Source of the DNA: Blastococcus sp. CPCC 205250
Lineage (GTDB): Bacteria > Actinomycetota > Actinomycetes > Mycobacteriales > Geodermatophilaceae
Direction: 5' to 3'
Assembly (NCBI RefSeq): GCF_019799925.1
Contig: NZ_JABGCG010000012.1
Span: 62,001-126,000 of the forward strand
DNA: 64,000 nucleotides
Below the pieces are notes generated by a model. It was not told where the DNA came from, did no database searches, and saw only the letters and a program-made list of their open reading frames with translations. Shown one piece after another: positions 40,459 to 49,727 of the stretch. A program made the translations under genes and the position numbers. Numbering within the stretch: position 1 is the stretch's first letter; each line of letters starts with the position of its first letter.

Positions 40459-42078
40459 TCACCGGGCGCGGACCACCCGGGTCTCGTCGAAGACCGGCTC
40501 GGCCGACTCGTAGACCCGCCCGTCGGCGCCGAACACCAGGAACCGGTCGAAGGAGCGGGCGAACCAGCGGTCGTGGGTCACCGCCAGCACGGTTCCGTCG
40601 AAGGCGGCCAGCGCCTCCTCCAGGGACTCGGCCGACAGCACGTCGAGGTTGTCGGTCGGCTCGTCGAGCAGCAGCAGGGTGGCGCCGGACAGCTCCAGCA
40701 TGAGCACCTGGAACCGGGCCTGCTGCCCGCCCGACAGGGTGCGGAACGGCTGGTCACCGGAGTCGGCGAGGCCGTACCGGCGCAGCGCGGCCATCGCCCG
40801 CCCCCGGTCGACGCCCGGCCGCCCGGGCTCGCCGTGCCACAGCAGGTCCACCGGCGTGCGGTCCAGCCACTCGGGGTGGGCGTGGGTCTGGGCGAACAGC
40901 CCGGGGACGACGCGCGCGCCCAGCCGCCAGGAGCCGGTGTGGGCCACCTGCTGGCCGGCGAGCAGCCGCAGGAAGTGCGACTTGCCCGCGCCGTTGGCCC
41001 CCAGCACACCGACCCGGTCGCCGTAGAAGACCTCGACGTCGAAGGGCTGCATCAGGCCGGTCAGCTCCAGCTGCTCGACCACGACCGCCCGGACCCCGGT
41101 GCGCCCGCCGCGCAGCCGCATCGACACCTCCTGCTGGCGGGGCGGCTCCGGCGGCGGGCCGGCCGCCTCGAACTTCGCCAGCCGGGTCTGCATCGCGTGG
41201 TACGTCGACGTCATCGCCGGGGAGTTCTTGGCCTGCTGCTGCAGCGTCCGCACCAGGTCGACCAGCCGCTGGTGCTCCTCGTCCCAGCGGCGGCGCAGCT
41301 CCGCCTGCCGCTCGTGCCGGCTCGACCGCGCCTCGTGGTAGCTGACGAAGCCGCCGCCGTGCACCCACGCCGTCCCGCCCTCGACGGTGACCACGCGGTC
41401 GGCGACCCGGTTGAGCAGCTCGCGGTCGTGGCTGACGAACAGCACGGTCTTGCGGGTGTCGAGCAGCCGCTCCTCCAGCCACCGCTTCCCGGGGACGTCG
41501 AGGTAGTTGTCCGGCTCGTCGAGCAGGAGCACCTGGTCCGGCCCGCGCAGCAGCGCCTCCAGGGCCAGCCGCTTCTGCTCGCCACCGCTGAGGGTGGACA
41601 GCTCCCGGTACTTGCAGCCGTCGTACGGGATGCCCAGCGCCGCCACGGTGACGGTGTCCCAGGTGACCTCGGTGTCGTACCCGCCGACGTCGCCCCAGTG
41701 CGCCAGCGCCGTGGCGTAGGCCATCTGCGTCGGCTCGTCGTCGGCCTCCATGAGCGCGAGCTCCGCGGCCTCGACGGCCTCCCAGGCAGCGCGGACGGCA
41801 GGCGGCGACAGGTCGACGAGGAAGCGCTGCACCGTCGTGTCGTCGCGCACCGAGCCGATGAACTGGCGCATGACGCCGAGCCCGCCGGTCCGGGCCACCG
41901 AGCCGGCCTCGGGGACGAGGTCGCCGCTGATGATCCGCAGCAGCGTGGTCTTGCCGGCCCCGTTCTCGCCGACCAGCGCGGCCCGGGCGCCCTCCCCGAT
42001 CCGGAACGACACGTCGTCCAGCAGCACCCGACCGTCCGGCAGCGTGTGCCGGACCCCGCTCACGTCGACGTAACCCAC
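40459..42078 (-). CDS. ABC-F family ATPase
   Basis: A 539-residue soluble protein with two ABC domains: VGENGAGKTT / STLSGGEQKRLALEALL / LLLDEPDNYLD and LGANGAGKSH / RTLSGGQQARFQVLML / LLLDEPTDNLD. An interdomain helical linker (HERQAELRRRWDEEHQRLVD) separates them. There are no membrane segments. ABC-F proteins act on the ribosome (EttA-like translation factors or antibiotic protection). GTG 42078 starts GYVDVSGVRHTL. Subfamily not decided. Confidence 0.9.
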   Translation of the reverse strand: MGYVDVSGVRHTLPDGRVLLDDVSFRIGEGARAALVGENGAGKTTLLRIISGDLVPEAGSVARTGGLGVMRQFIGSVRDDTTVQRFLVDLSPPAVRAAWEAVEAAELALMEADDEPTQMAYATALAHWGDVGGYDTEVTWDTVTVAALGIPYDGCKYRELSTLSGGEQKRLALEALLRGPDQVLLLDEPDNYLDVPGKRWLEERLLDTRKTVLFVSHDRELLNRVADRVVTVEGGTAWVHGGGFVSYHEARSSRHERQAELRRRWDEEHQRLVDLVRTLQQQAKNSPAMTSTYHAMQTRLAKFEAAGPPPEPPRQQEVSMRLRGGRTGVRAVVVEQLELTGLMQPFDVEVFYGDRVGVLGANGAGKSHFLRLLAGQQVAHTGSWRLGARVVPGLFAQTHAHPEWLDRTPVDLLWHGEPGRPGVDRGRAMAALRRYGLADSGDQPFRTLSGGQQARFQVLMLELSGATLLLLDEPTDNLDVLSAESLEEALAAFDGTVLAVTHDRWFARSFDRFLVFGADGRVYESAEPVFDETRVVRAR

Positions 42079-42110
42079 CCCGACAGTCTCCGGACTCGGA
42101 CAACTCCGTT

Positions 42111-43094
42111 TCAGGCGGTCCGGAGGACGACCTTGCCCAGCGCCCGGCGCTGCTCCAGGTCGGCGTGCGCGCGGGCGGCCTCGGCCAGCGGGTACGCGGT
42201 GACCAGCGGCCGCCACCGGCCCGACGCCACCCGGTCCAGGGCCCGCGCGGCCAGGCCGGGGATCCCGCCGGGCAGCGCGGTCATCCGCGGCCCCAACGAC
42301 CAGCCGGCGGTGATCCCGAGGCGGACGACGTCACCGGTGTCGAACCGCGTCGGGCTGCCCGCCGAGTAGCCGAACAGCACCAGCCGCCCACCGGGGCGCA
42401 GCAGCTCGAGGGCGCACCGGCCCACCGCCCCGCCGACGCCGTCGTAGACGAGCGTGACGCCGCCGACGGCGTCCCGGACCCGGCCGTCCCAGCCGGCCTC
42501 GCCGTAGTCGACGACGAGGTCGGCACCGAGCTCGGCCAGCTGCCCGGTGCGCTCGTCCCCGCGGGCGGCGGCCACGACGGTGGCACCGCGCTCCCGGGCC
42601 GCCTGCACCAGCAGCCACCCCATCCCGCCGGCCGCCGACGGGACGAGGACGACGTCATCGGCCGACGGCGGCTCCAGCTCCAGCACGCCCAGCGCGGTGC
42701 GCCCGGTGCCCACGGCGGCGACCGCGTCCCCCGCCGTCACCTGCTCCGGGACGACGAACAGCTGGCCGTCGACGGCGGTGACGGCCTGCTCGGCGTAGCC
42801 GCCGGGGACCGGCCCGAGGTGGGCCACGACCCGCCGCCCGAGCCAGGCCGGGTCGACGCCGTCGCCGAGGTCGTCGACGACGCCGGCGACCTCTCGGCCG
42901 GGGACCGTCGGCAGCTCCGGCAGCGGCAGGGACACCGGTCCCGGGTCGCCGCGGCGCAGGGTGGTGTCGACCAGGTGGACCCCGGCGGCCTCGACCGCGA
43001 TGCGGACCTCTCCCGGCGCGGGGACCAGGTCGGGCAGCTCGTCGAGGACCAGGCGGTCGGGGGTGCCGAACTCGTGCAGTCGGATCGCTCGCAT
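42111..43094 (-). CDS. Quinone oxidoreductase-like zinc-free MDR enzyme
   Basis: A 327-residue medium-chain reductase: MRAIRLHEFGTPDRLVLDEL, VDTTLRRGDPG, VPGREVAGVV, NADPH-binding VLVPSAAGGMGWLLVQAARERG and GGAVGRCALELLRPGGRLVLFGYSAG. It lacks zinc ligands, typical of NADPH:quinone oxidoreductases. ATG 43094. Short gaps on both sides; no functional partner visible. Confidence 0.88.
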   Translation of the reverse strand: MRAIRLHEFGTPDRLVLDELPDLVPAPGEVRIAVEAAGVHLVDTTLRRGDPGPVSLPLPELPTVPGREVAGVVDDLGDGVDPAWLGRRVVAHLGPVPGGYAEQAVTAVDGQLFVVPEQVTAGDAVAAVGTGRTALGVLELEPPSADDVVLVPSAAGGMGWLLVQAARERGATVVAAARGDERTGQLAELGADLVVDYGEAGWDGRVRDAVGGVTLVYDGVGGAVGRCALELLRPGGRLVLFGYSAGSPTRFDTGDVVRLGITAGWSLGPRMTALPGGIPGLAARALDRVASGRWRPLVTAYPLAEAARAHADLEQRRALGKVVLRTA

Positions 43095-43128
43095 GTGCGG
43101 GAGGCAACCGCCTCACGCGCACTCGAGG

Positions 43129-43350
43129 TCAAGCGGAGCGGTCCTCCGACTGCAGCCGGGCGCGCGCGAGCCGCTCCACGAGCTCGGGCAGCGCGGTCGC
43201 GGGCACGCCGCTGAGGTCGCGGCGGCAGCTGCGGACGACGGTGCCGATCACCTGCGGGCGCAGCCGGGTCCGGAACTCCGCCGTCAGCCGCACGACCGCC
43301 TGGTCGATCGCGGCGTCGTCGTCCGGCGTCCTGGTCAGCGCCTGGGTCAT
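43129..43350 (-). CDS. Three-helix-bundle small protein
   Basis: A 73-residue protein (MTQALTRTPDDDAAIDQAVV, LTAEFRTRLRPQVIGTVVRS, PATALPELVERLARARL) whose pattern fits a small family of actinobacterial proteins with a helical dimerisation domain. ATG 43350. Function unknown. Confidence 0.68.
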   Translation of the reverse strand: MTQALTRTPDDDAAIDQAVVRLTAEFRTRLRPQVIGTVVRSCRRDLSGVPATALPELVERLARARLQSEDRSA

Positions 43351-43473
43351 CCGTTCGTCCTCTCCCCCTCTGGTGCGCCGGGCCGATCCCCCCGACCGGC
43401 GCTCGCACACGGTGCCTCGCCCGGCCCCCGGACCACTAGGGACCAAGGGCCCCTGCGCAGGTCAGAGCGCGCG

Positions 43474-43905
43474 TCAGGAGGTGTGGTAGGCGTTGGTGCC
43501 CTCGCGGGTCGCGGCGAGTGCGTCGCGCACGAGGGCGGCGAGCTCCCCGGCGTCGACCCGGTCCAGCGAGGTGAACCGGACGCAGCTCCTGCCGCAGGAG
43601 ACCCGCCCGAGCCGCTGCGCCCGGGCCTCGGCGAGGTACTCGCCGTCGACGACCGCGCACACGTACAGCGACAGGTGCCGCTTCTGCGCGGCGAGGGCGA
43701 CCAGCGGCCAGGTGGTGGCCACCTTGGCCGAGCGTGGCTTGTAGGGCATCAGCCCGTACCCGAGCATCCGGCCGCTGCCGGCCGCCACCAGCTGGCGGTC
43801 GATGCCGGGTGCCGCGGCGGTCACCAGCGCGTCGACCCGGCGGAGCTCCGCCTCGCGCTCCGCGGCTCCGGCGAACCAGGCCTCGATCTCCTCCGGCGCG
43901 GTCAT
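43474..43905 (-). CDS. DUF1801-type protein
   Basis: A 143-residue protein: EIEAWFAGAAEREAELRRVD, GYGLMPYKPRSAKVATTWPL, HLSLYVCAVVDGEYL and GRSCVRFTSLDRVD. These match the DUF1801 (YdhG-like) fold, whose biochemical role is unknown. ATG 43905, 10 bp after the stop of a 40-residue membrane peptide, so the pair may be translated together. Confidence 0.78.
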   Translation of the reverse strand: MTAPEEIEAWFAGAAEREAELRRVDALVTAAAPGIDRQLVAAGSGRMLGYGLMPYKPRSAKVATTWPLVALAAQKRHLSLYVCAVVDGEYLAEARAQRLGRVSCGRSCVRFTSLDRVDAGELAALVRDALAATREGTNAYHTS

Positions 43906-43915
43906 GGCGGCTCCC

Positions 43916-44038
43916 TCAGCCGAGCACCAGGGACAGTGCCGTGGCGACCGCGGCCAGGACCATCGCCAGCACGACGACGGCCGCCACGAGCCGCCGGCGC
44001 CGCTCGGCGTCCGGCCCGCCGGCACCACCCATCCCCAT
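43916..44038 (-). CDS. 40-residue single-pass membrane peptide
   Basis: An intact small frame: MGMGGAGGPDAERRRRL, then a hydrophobic helix VAAVVVLAMVLAAVATALSL ending VLG. The four arginines before the helix predict N-inside topology. Start ATG 44038 (a second ATG is two codons in). It fills the gap between the methyltransferase and DUF1801 genes on the same strand. Too short for most gene finders; no family recognised. Confidence 0.6.
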   Translation of the reverse strand: MGMGGAGGPDAERRRRLVAAVVVLAMVLAAVATALSLVLG

Positions 44039-44051
44039 CACGAGCCGAACG

Positions 44052-44642
44052 CTACCGCCGGGCACCGACGGGCCGGCGTCCCCAGAGCACGGTGTCCAGC
44101 GCGGCGCCGGCCGGCGTCTGCCGGGTCACCCGGGCCAGCCGGTCGACCTCGAGCAGGGCCGCGACGGGCGCGAGCCGCTCGACGCCGTGCAGGATCGCCG
44201 GCTCCTGCGGCCCGCCCACCCCGTGCTCGACGTTGTCGACGTCGTGGCCGACCACCAGCAGCCGGCCGCCCGGGCGCAGCCAGCCGACCGCGCGCGCCAG
44301 CAGGTCCTCGAGGTCCGGCGGCGGCAGGTGCAGGTAGGCGACGAGGACGAGGTCCACCGGCGCCCCGGGCCCGGACCAGTCCAGGACGTCGGCGGTCACC
44401 CACTCGACGCGCTCGGCGCCCGGGCGCTCCCGGCCGCGGGCCAGACCGGCCGCGGAGAAGTCGACGGCGGTCACCTCCCACCCGCGACCGGCCAGCCACA
44501 GCGCGTGCCGCCCCTCGCCCGCGGCCAGGTCCACGGCGCTGCCCGGCGGGACGTCCGCGAGCAGCTCGGCGACCAGCGCGTTCGGGTCCCCCGACCACTG
44601 CTGGCGCTCGGCGTAGCGGTCGTCCCAGGCCTGCGCGTCCAC
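44052..44642 (-). CDS. Class I SAM-dependent methyltransferase
   Basis: A 196-residue methyltransferase of the TehB/SmtA-like type: AWDDRYAERQQWSGDPNALV, the SAM-binding AVDLAAGEGRHALWLAGRGW, TAVDFSAAGLARGR, and GWLRPGGRLLVVGHDVDNV. GTG 44642. Substrate unknown; TehB-like members act on tellurite or thiols. Confidence 0.85.
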   Translation of the reverse strand: MDAQAWDDRYAERQQWSGDPNALVAELLADVPPGSAVDLAAGEGRHALWLAGRGWEVTAVDFSAAGLARGRERPGAERVEWVTADVLDWSGPGAPVDLVLVAYLHLPPPDLEDLLARAVGWLRPGGRLLVVGHDVDNVEHGVGGPQEPAILHGVERLAPVAALLEVDRLARVTRQTPAGAALDTVLWGRRPVGARR

Positions 44643-44706
44643 GCCACCGATCCTGGCAGGCCGGCTCCGCGGTGCGCCCCGCCGCGGCCCACGGCAGGGT
44701 GGCGGC

Positions 44707-45300
44707 GTGGCCGCCGATCCCCCGCCGCCCGTCCGGCTGGTGCCCTTCGAGCCGGAGCAGCTGCTCGTCGTGCTGCCGTGGTTCGACCACCCCGAGGTGC
44801 AGCGGCACCTGGGCGACCGCACGTGGCCCGAGCGGGAGATGGCGCTGCGGACGGGCACGCCGCCGTTCGACGAGTTCCGCGGCCGGCGTGTGCTGCGCAC
44901 CCACACGTTCGTGGCCGTGGACGACGACGACCGTCCCGTGGCGCAGATCGGCGGCGACGTCTACGACCGGTGGACGACGTGGGACCCGGCGACCGGACGG
45001 GTCACGGCGACCGACCTCCGCCGCAGCATGGGAGCGGCCTACGTCGTCGACCCGGCCCGATGGGGACGCGGCTACGGGCGCGCCACGATCCGCGCGCTGG
45101 TCGACGCGCCCGACACCGCCGACGTCGAGCTGTTCGTGCTGGGCATCGACCCCGCCAACACCGCGAGCCTGCGGGCAGCGGCCGCCGCGGGGTTCACGCC
45201 GCTGACGACCGAGCCCGACGCCGAGGACATGGTCCACGTGCAGCTCCCCCGCCGCCGCACCCCCGGGACGTCGTCCCCTGCTGGCACCCTGCCGGCATGA
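44707..45300 (+). CDS. GNAT-family acetyltransferase
   Basis: A 197-residue N-acetyltransferase: RLVPFEPEQLLVVLPWFDHP, AAYVVDPARWGRGYGRATIR (acetyl-CoA P-loop) and LGIDPANTASLRAAAAAGF. GTG 44707. The stop overlaps the next gene start as ATGA. Substrate unknown. Confidence 0.83.
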   Translation: MAADPPPPVRLVPFEPEQLLVVLPWFDHPEVQRHLGDRTWPEREMALRTGTPPFDEFRGRRVLRTHTFVAVDDDDRPVAQIGGDVYDRWTTWDPATGRVTATDLRRSMGAAYVVDPARWGRGYGRATIRALVDAPDTADVELFVLGIDPANTASLRAAAAAGFTPLTTEPDAEDMVHVQLPRRRTPGTSSPAGTLPA

Positions 45301-46376
45301 CGGCTGCCGCCCCGACGATCGAGCCGCGCGAACTGGCGCTGCTCCGCCTGGTCGCCCAGCGGCTGGCCGGGCCGCCCGCCGCGGACGCGGCCGACGCCGT
45401 CCGCGGCCTGCTGTGCGTCCAGGGGCAGGACCTGCCGGGCGCGCTGACCTCGGTCGCGCTGCGCACCCGGGACCGCACGCTGGAGGGGGTGCGCGCGGCG
45501 CTGGACTCCGGCGCGGTCGTCCGCTCCTGGCCGATGCGCAGCACCCTGCACCTGGTGCCGGCCGAGGACCTGGCCTGGCTGCTGGAGCTGTGCGGGCCGC
45601 GGGTGCTCGCCGGCGCCGCCACGCGGCGGGCCACGCTGGGCATCACCGAGGCCGACACCGAGCGGGCCCGCGGTCAGGCGGTCACGGCCCTCTCCGGCGG
45701 CGGTCGGCTCGGCCGCGCCGCGCTGCTGGCCGCGATCGGCGAGGCCGTCGACGTCAGCGGCCAGCGCGGGTACCACCTGCTCTGGTACCTCGCGCAGACC
45801 GGCACCCTCTGCCTGGGTCCGATGGAGGGCGGCGAGCAGGCCTTCGTGCTCCTCGACGAGTGGGTGCCCTCGCCGCGGCGGCCGGCGCGCGAGGAGGCGC
45901 TGGCCGAGCTGGCCCGCCGCTACCTGACCGGCCACGGTCCGGCCTCGGCCGCCGACCTCGCCCGCTGGGCCGGGCTCCCGCTGCGCGACGTCCGCGCCGG
46001 TATCGCCGCCGTCCGCGACGACCTGGCCGCGGTCGAGGTCGGGGGCCGGGAGCTGCTGATGGCCCCGGACCTCCCGGACCGGCTGGCGGCCTGCCGCGCC
46101 GAGGTGTCCGGCGCCGTCGTGCTGCTGCCCGGCTTCGACGAGATGGTGCTCGGTTACGCCGACCGGACGTGCACCGTGCCGGCCGAGTTCGCCGACCGCA
46201 TCGTCCCGGGCGGCAACGGGGTGTTCCGGCCGACGGTGGTGCACGGCGGCCGCGCGCTGGGCACCTGGCGGTGGAAGGGCAGCGGCGCGAAGCGGGTGCT
46301 GACCACCGAGCCGTTCACCGCCTTCCCCGACGAGGTCGCCGCCGCCGTCCCGGAGGTCGCGGCCGCCCTGCCCTGA
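45297..46376 (+). CDS. AlkZ/HTH_42-type winged-helix DNA glycosylase-like protein
   Basis: A 359-residue protein of the HTH_42 (YcaQ/AlkZ) superfamily with VRGLLCVQGQDLPGA, which contains the Q-x-Q motif used for catalysis in AlkZ, then SWPMRSTLHLVPAEDLAWLL, VSGQRGYHLLWYLAQTGTLC and the C-terminal PGFDEMVLGYADR. AlkZ enzymes unhook DNA crosslinks; activity here is inference. ATG 45297 overlaps the GNAT stop. Confidence 0.82.
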   Translation: MTAAAPTIEPRELALLRLVAQRLAGPPAADAADAVRGLLCVQGQDLPGALTSVALRTRDRTLEGVRAALDSGAVVRSWPMRSTLHLVPAEDLAWLLELCGPRVLAGAATRRATLGITEADTERARGQAVTALSGGGRLGRAALLAAIGEAVDVSGQRGYHLLWYLAQTGTLCLGPMEGGEQAFVLLDEWVPSPRRPAREEALAELARRYLTGHGPASAADLARWAGLPLRDVRAGIAAVRDDLAAVEVGGRELLMAPDLPDRLAACRAEVSGAVVLLPGFDEMVLGYADRTCTVPAEFADRIVPGGNGVFRPTVVHGGRALGTWRWKGSGAKRVLTTEPFTAFPDEVAAAVPEVAAALP

Positions 46377-46412
46377 CGTGCACCGAGGTGGTGGCCGGAC
46401 GAAGCTGGGGCC

Positions 46413-47384
46413 ATGGAGTACACCCGCCTGGGCAGCACCGGCCTGCAGGTCTCGCGGATCTGCCTGGGGATGATGAGCTTCGGCGACCCGGACCGGGGCA
46501 CGCACCCGTGGAGCCTGCCGGAGGAGGAGAGCCGGCGGCTCATCGAGAAGGCGCTGAGCTCGGGCATCACCTTCCTCGACACGGCGAACGTCTACTCGGC
46601 CGGCTCCAGCGAGGAGATCACCGGTCGCGCCGTCCGCGACTTCGCCGACCGCGAGGACGTCGTCCTCGCGACCAAGGTGCACGGCCGCATGCGTCCTGGT
46701 CCCAACGGTGCGGGGCTCTCCCGCAAGGCGATCACCGCCGAGCTCGAGGCCTCGCTGCGGCGGCTGGGCACCGACTACGTCGACCTGTACCAGATCCACC
46801 GCTGGGACCCGCACACGCCGATCGAGGAGACGCTGGAGGCGCTGGACGCCGCCGTCCGGTCGGGCAAGGTCCGCTACCTCGGGGCCTCGTCGATGTGGGC
46901 CTGGCAGTTCAGCAAGGCGCTGTACACCGCCGGCGAGCACGGCTGGCACCGCTTCGTGTCGATGCAGGACCACTACAACCTGCTCAACCGGGAGGAGGAG
47001 CGGGAGATGCACCCGCTGTGCGCCGACCAGGGCATCGGGGTGATCCCGTGGAGCCCGCTGGCCCGCGGCCGGCTGACCCGCGACTGGGACGAGGCGACCT
47101 CGCGCTCGGAGACCGACGAGTTCGGCAAGCGGCTGTACGACGAGGCCTCGGACCGGGCCGTCGTGGAGCGGGTGGCCGAGGTCGCCGCCGAGCGCGGCGT
47201 CTCCCGAGCGCAGGTGGCGCTGGCGTGGGTGCTGAGCAAGCCGGTGGTGTCGGCCCCGATCGTCGGGGTCACCCGGGACGCGCACCTGGACGACGCCGTC
47301 GCCGCCGTCGACCTGGAGCTGACCGCCGAGGAGATCGCCCGGCTCGAGGAGCCCTACCGGCCGCACGAGGTCGTCGGCTTCTGA
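46413..47384 (+). CDS. Aldo/keto reductase
   Basis: A 323-residue AKR with the full tetrad: Asp56 (FLDTANVYSAG), Tyr61, Lys88 (VLATKVHG) and His129 (LYQIHRWD), plus the NADP-binding C-terminal APIVGVTRDAHLDDA. Closest in style to the L-glyceraldehyde 3-phosphate reductase/YajO-like group. ATG 46413. Unlike the fragment at 20.8 kb, this copy is intact. Confidence 0.9.
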   Translation: MEYTRLGSTGLQVSRICLGMMSFGDPDRGTHPWSLPEEESRRLIEKALSSGITFLDTANVYSAGSSEEITGRAVRDFADREDVVLATKVHGRMRPGPNGAGLSRKAITAELEASLRRLGTDYVDLYQIHRWDPHTPIEETLEALDAAVRSGKVRYLGASSMWAWQFSKALYTAGEHGWHRFVSMQDHYNLLNREEEREMHPLCADQGIGVIPWSPLARGRLTRDWDEATSRSETDEFGKRLYDEASDRAVVERVAEVAAERGVSRAQVALAWVLSKPVVSAPIVGVTRDAHLDDAVAAVDLELTAEEIARLEEPYRPHEVVGF

Positions 47385-47403
47385 GGGAGGACCCCGCCTC
47401 AGG

Positions 47404-47889
47404 TCAGCGGGAGAAGAGGCGGGCGAGGAAGCCCCTCCTCGCCGGCTGCCAGCCGGCCGAGGCGAGCAGGTCGAACAGCGGCTGCTTGATCCGCGAGGTC
47501 TCGAACGAGTAGCTCCAGGTGTGCCCGGACTCCCCGTGCGAGGTCGCCCGGAGCGCCGCGCCACCGCCCCACTGCTTCCCGATGCTCTTGCCTCGGAAGA
47601 GGTCCTTCTGCCCGGAGAAGCCGATGCTGCCGTCGCTGCGCAGGCCACCGTGCGTCTGGCTGTCGGACTTCCGCTCGACGAACTCGTACGTGCCCGCCAC
47701 CTCGTCCAGCGTGACGGTGATCGCGTAGTCCACGTCGATCGTCCCGCCCGCGACCAGGTTCGAGTAGCCGACGTCGGCCACGTCCCACGTGCCGATGACC
47801 CGGTTGCCCTCGCAGGTGTAGCGGAAGGGCTGCCCGGGCGGGTGGAGCTCGGCGGCGATGCGGGCGCAGGTCTCGGCGATGGTGGGCAT
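47404..47889 (-). CDS. Conserved-looking hypothetical protein
   Basis: A 161-residue protein, mostly beta-strand (FRYTCEGNRVIGTWDVADVG; IDVDYAITVTLDEVAGTYEF; HTWSYSFETSRIKQPLFDLL). It has no signal peptide or membrane helix and one Cys. No family recognised. ATG 47889; coding pattern is convincing, with a codon bias like its neighbours. Confidence 0.65.
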   Translation of the reverse strand: MPTIAETCARIAAELHPPGQPFRYTCEGNRVIGTWDVADVGYSNLVAGGTIDVDYAITVTLDEVAGTYEFVERKSDSQTHGGLRSDGSIGFSGQKDLFRGKSIGKQWGGGAALRATSHGESGHTWSYSFETSRIKQPLFDLLASAGWQPARRGFLARLFSR

Positions 47890-47990
47890 GGCGCGGTCCG
47901 ATCGGGTCCGGGGAGTCGGTCGGCCGCGCAGTCTGGCCCTCCCGGTCGCACGGGACCAGACCACCGCGCGCGGTGATCCGGTCCGGTGCG

Positions 47991-48452
47991 TCACGCCGGG
48001 TTCGCGGGGTCCGCTCGCTCGACGACGAAGACGGGGATGACCCGGTCGGTCTTCTGCTGGTACTCGGCGTAGGGCGGGTAGGCCGCGACCGCGCGCTCCC
48101 ACCACTGCGCCTTCTCCTCGCCGGTGACCTCGCGGGCGACGCCGTCCCACGGCTCCGGTCCGTCCTGCACGGTGACCTGGTCCGGGTACGTGCGGAGGTT
48201 GGCGACCCACGCCGGGTCGGTCGGGGCCCCGCCCTGCGAGCCGACCATGGCGTAGGCGCCCTCGTGCTCCACCCGCATGAGCGCCTGCTTGCGCACCTTG
48301 CCCGACTTCGCGCCCCGGGTGCTGAAGATGCACACCGGCAGCCCGGTGTCCAGCAGCGTGTTGGCCTCGCGGCCGCCGGTGGCCTCGTAACGCTCCACCT
48401 GGTCGCGGACCCACTGCTGCGGACTCGGTTCGTACTCACCCTCGAGCGGCAT
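47991..48452 (-). CDS. Ddn-like F420-dependent nitroreductase-family protein
   Basis: A 153-residue protein of the deazaflavin (F420)-dependent nitroreductase family: ANTLLDTGLPVCIFSTRGAK, SGKVRKQALMRVEHEGAYA, MVGSQGGAPTDPAWVANLR. The KSGKVRK segment corresponds to the F420 phosphate-binding region. ATG 48452. Physiological substrate unknown; homologues reduce quinones. Confidence 0.88.
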   Translation of the reverse strand: MPLEGEYEPSPQQWVRDQVERYEATGGREANTLLDTGLPVCIFSTRGAKSGKVRKQALMRVEHEGAYAMVGSQGGAPTDPAWVANLRTYPDQVTVQDGPEPWDGVAREVTGEEKAQWWERAVAAYPPYAEYQQKTDRVIPVFVVERADPANPA

Positions 48453-48461
48453 GGGACGAAC

Positions 48462-49727
48462 CTATGCCGGGCCGCTCGCACCGGCTCGGTGGGACGGCCA
48501 CGCCGCGACGTGGTCGATGGTGTGCGGCACGAAGAAGCTCAGGTTGTCGGTGATCAGCCCGTCGCTCTCCCGGATGCCGAGCCCGGCGGGCTCGCCGTCG
48601 ACCACCCACGCGCCGAGCACCGGGTGGTGCGGCCCGTCGACGCCGGCGAAGTCCGGCAGCGGCGCGAACTCCTGCACGACGAAGCCCTCGGTGCCGTACC
48701 GGCCGGGCATGTCCAGCGCCACCTGCCCGTCGCGCACGATCGCCACGTTCGCGCCCTCGCGGCCCCAGAGCGGCTTGCGCACGTACGTCCGCCACGACGA
48801 GGGCATCTCGTCGGCGAAGTAGGCCGGCAGGAGCAGCTGGGACAGCACCGGGTCGCTGCCGAACATCTCCCACAGCACCGGCAGGAGCGCCTTGGTGCTC
48901 CACAGCATCTTGTAGGCCGGCTCCACCCAGGTGGTCCCGCCCGGACGGGCGGCGTCGGCGAGCACCGAGGCGCCGAACTCGTCCTCGATCAGCCACTCCC
49001 AGGGATAGAGCTTGAAGACGACGTCGAGGTGGCGGCCCTGCGGGTCGTAGAACCGGCCGTCGCCGTCGTCGAGCACGATGTCCTCGACGACCAGCTCGAT
49101 CGCCTCGTACCCGGCCTGCACCACGGTGTCCATGAGGTACGCAACCGTCATCCGGTCCTCGCCGGACTTCTCCTCGCTGGTCCACGCCAGGTGCACGCGG
49201 GGCCGCACCCCGGTGCGCCGTTCCCAGCGCGTCAGGTTCCGCTGCCAGGCCGCGACGAGCTTCTCGTGCAGGGCGTTCCACTGGTCGGCGCCCTGGCCGG
49301 TGAACAGGTGCCAGTTCCACTGGGTGACCGCCGACTCCACCAGGCCCGTGGGGGTGTCGGCGTTGAACTCCAGCAGCCGCGGCGGGCCGGTGCCGTCGTA
49401 GTGCAGGTCGAAGCGGCCGTACACGCTGGGCGGCTCGACCTCCCACGTCCGGCGGATCTCCGGCCGCGCGATCGGGGGGACGCCCATCCGGTCGAACAGG
49501 TCCCGCTCGATGACGTGGTCGCCGGCCGCCTCGCACATGGAGAACAGCTGCGAGACCCAGCCCTCCAGCCGCTCGACCTCGGCCATCGTGAAGTCGTAGA
49601 ACGGGCCCTCGCGCCAGTAGCTGCGGACCTCGCCGCCGGGCAGTCCGGTCCGGTTGTAGACCAGGCCCTGCGACTCGATCTCGGCCTCCCACCCGGGCCG
49701 GACGACGCCGCTCTCCAGCCGCCTCAA
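48462..49727 (-). CDS. Glutathionylspermidine synthase-like ATP-grasp protein (YgiC-like)
   Basis: A 421-residue ATP-grasp protein: SYWREGPFYDFTMAEVERLE, YGRFDLHYDGTGPPRLLEFN (substrate/ATP site), ADTPTGLVESAV, FYDPQGRHLDVVFKLYPWEW, VRKPLWGREGANV and VVQEFAPLPDF. It corresponds to the synthetase domain of GspS and to E. coli YgiC. The frame has no ATG or GTG near the conserved start; TTG at 49727 (Leu-Arg-Arg-Leu-Glu-Ser) overlaps the previous stop as TTGA and is the best start. A peptide-ligase role is likely; substrates unknown. Confidence 0.86.
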   Translation of the reverse strand: MRRLESGVVRPGWEAEIESQGLVYNRTGLPGGEVRSYWREGPFYDFTMAEVERLEGWVSQLFSMCEAAGDHVIERDLFDRMGVPPIARPEIRRTWEVEPPSVYGRFDLHYDGTGPPRLLEFNADTPTGLVESAVTQWNWHLFTGQGADQWNALHEKLVAAWQRNLTRWERRTGVRPRVHLAWTSEEKSGEDRMTVAYLMDTVVQAGYEAIELVVEDIVLDDGDGRFYDPQGRHLDVVFKLYPWEWLIEDEFGASVLADAARPGGTTWVEPAYKMLWSTKALLPVLWEMFGSDPVLSQLLLPAYFADEMPSSWRTYVRKPLWGREGANVAIVRDGQVALDMPGRYGTEGFVVQEFAPLPDFAGVDGPHHPVLGAWVVDGEPAGLGIRESDGLITDNLSFFVPHTIDHVAAWPSHRAGASGPA

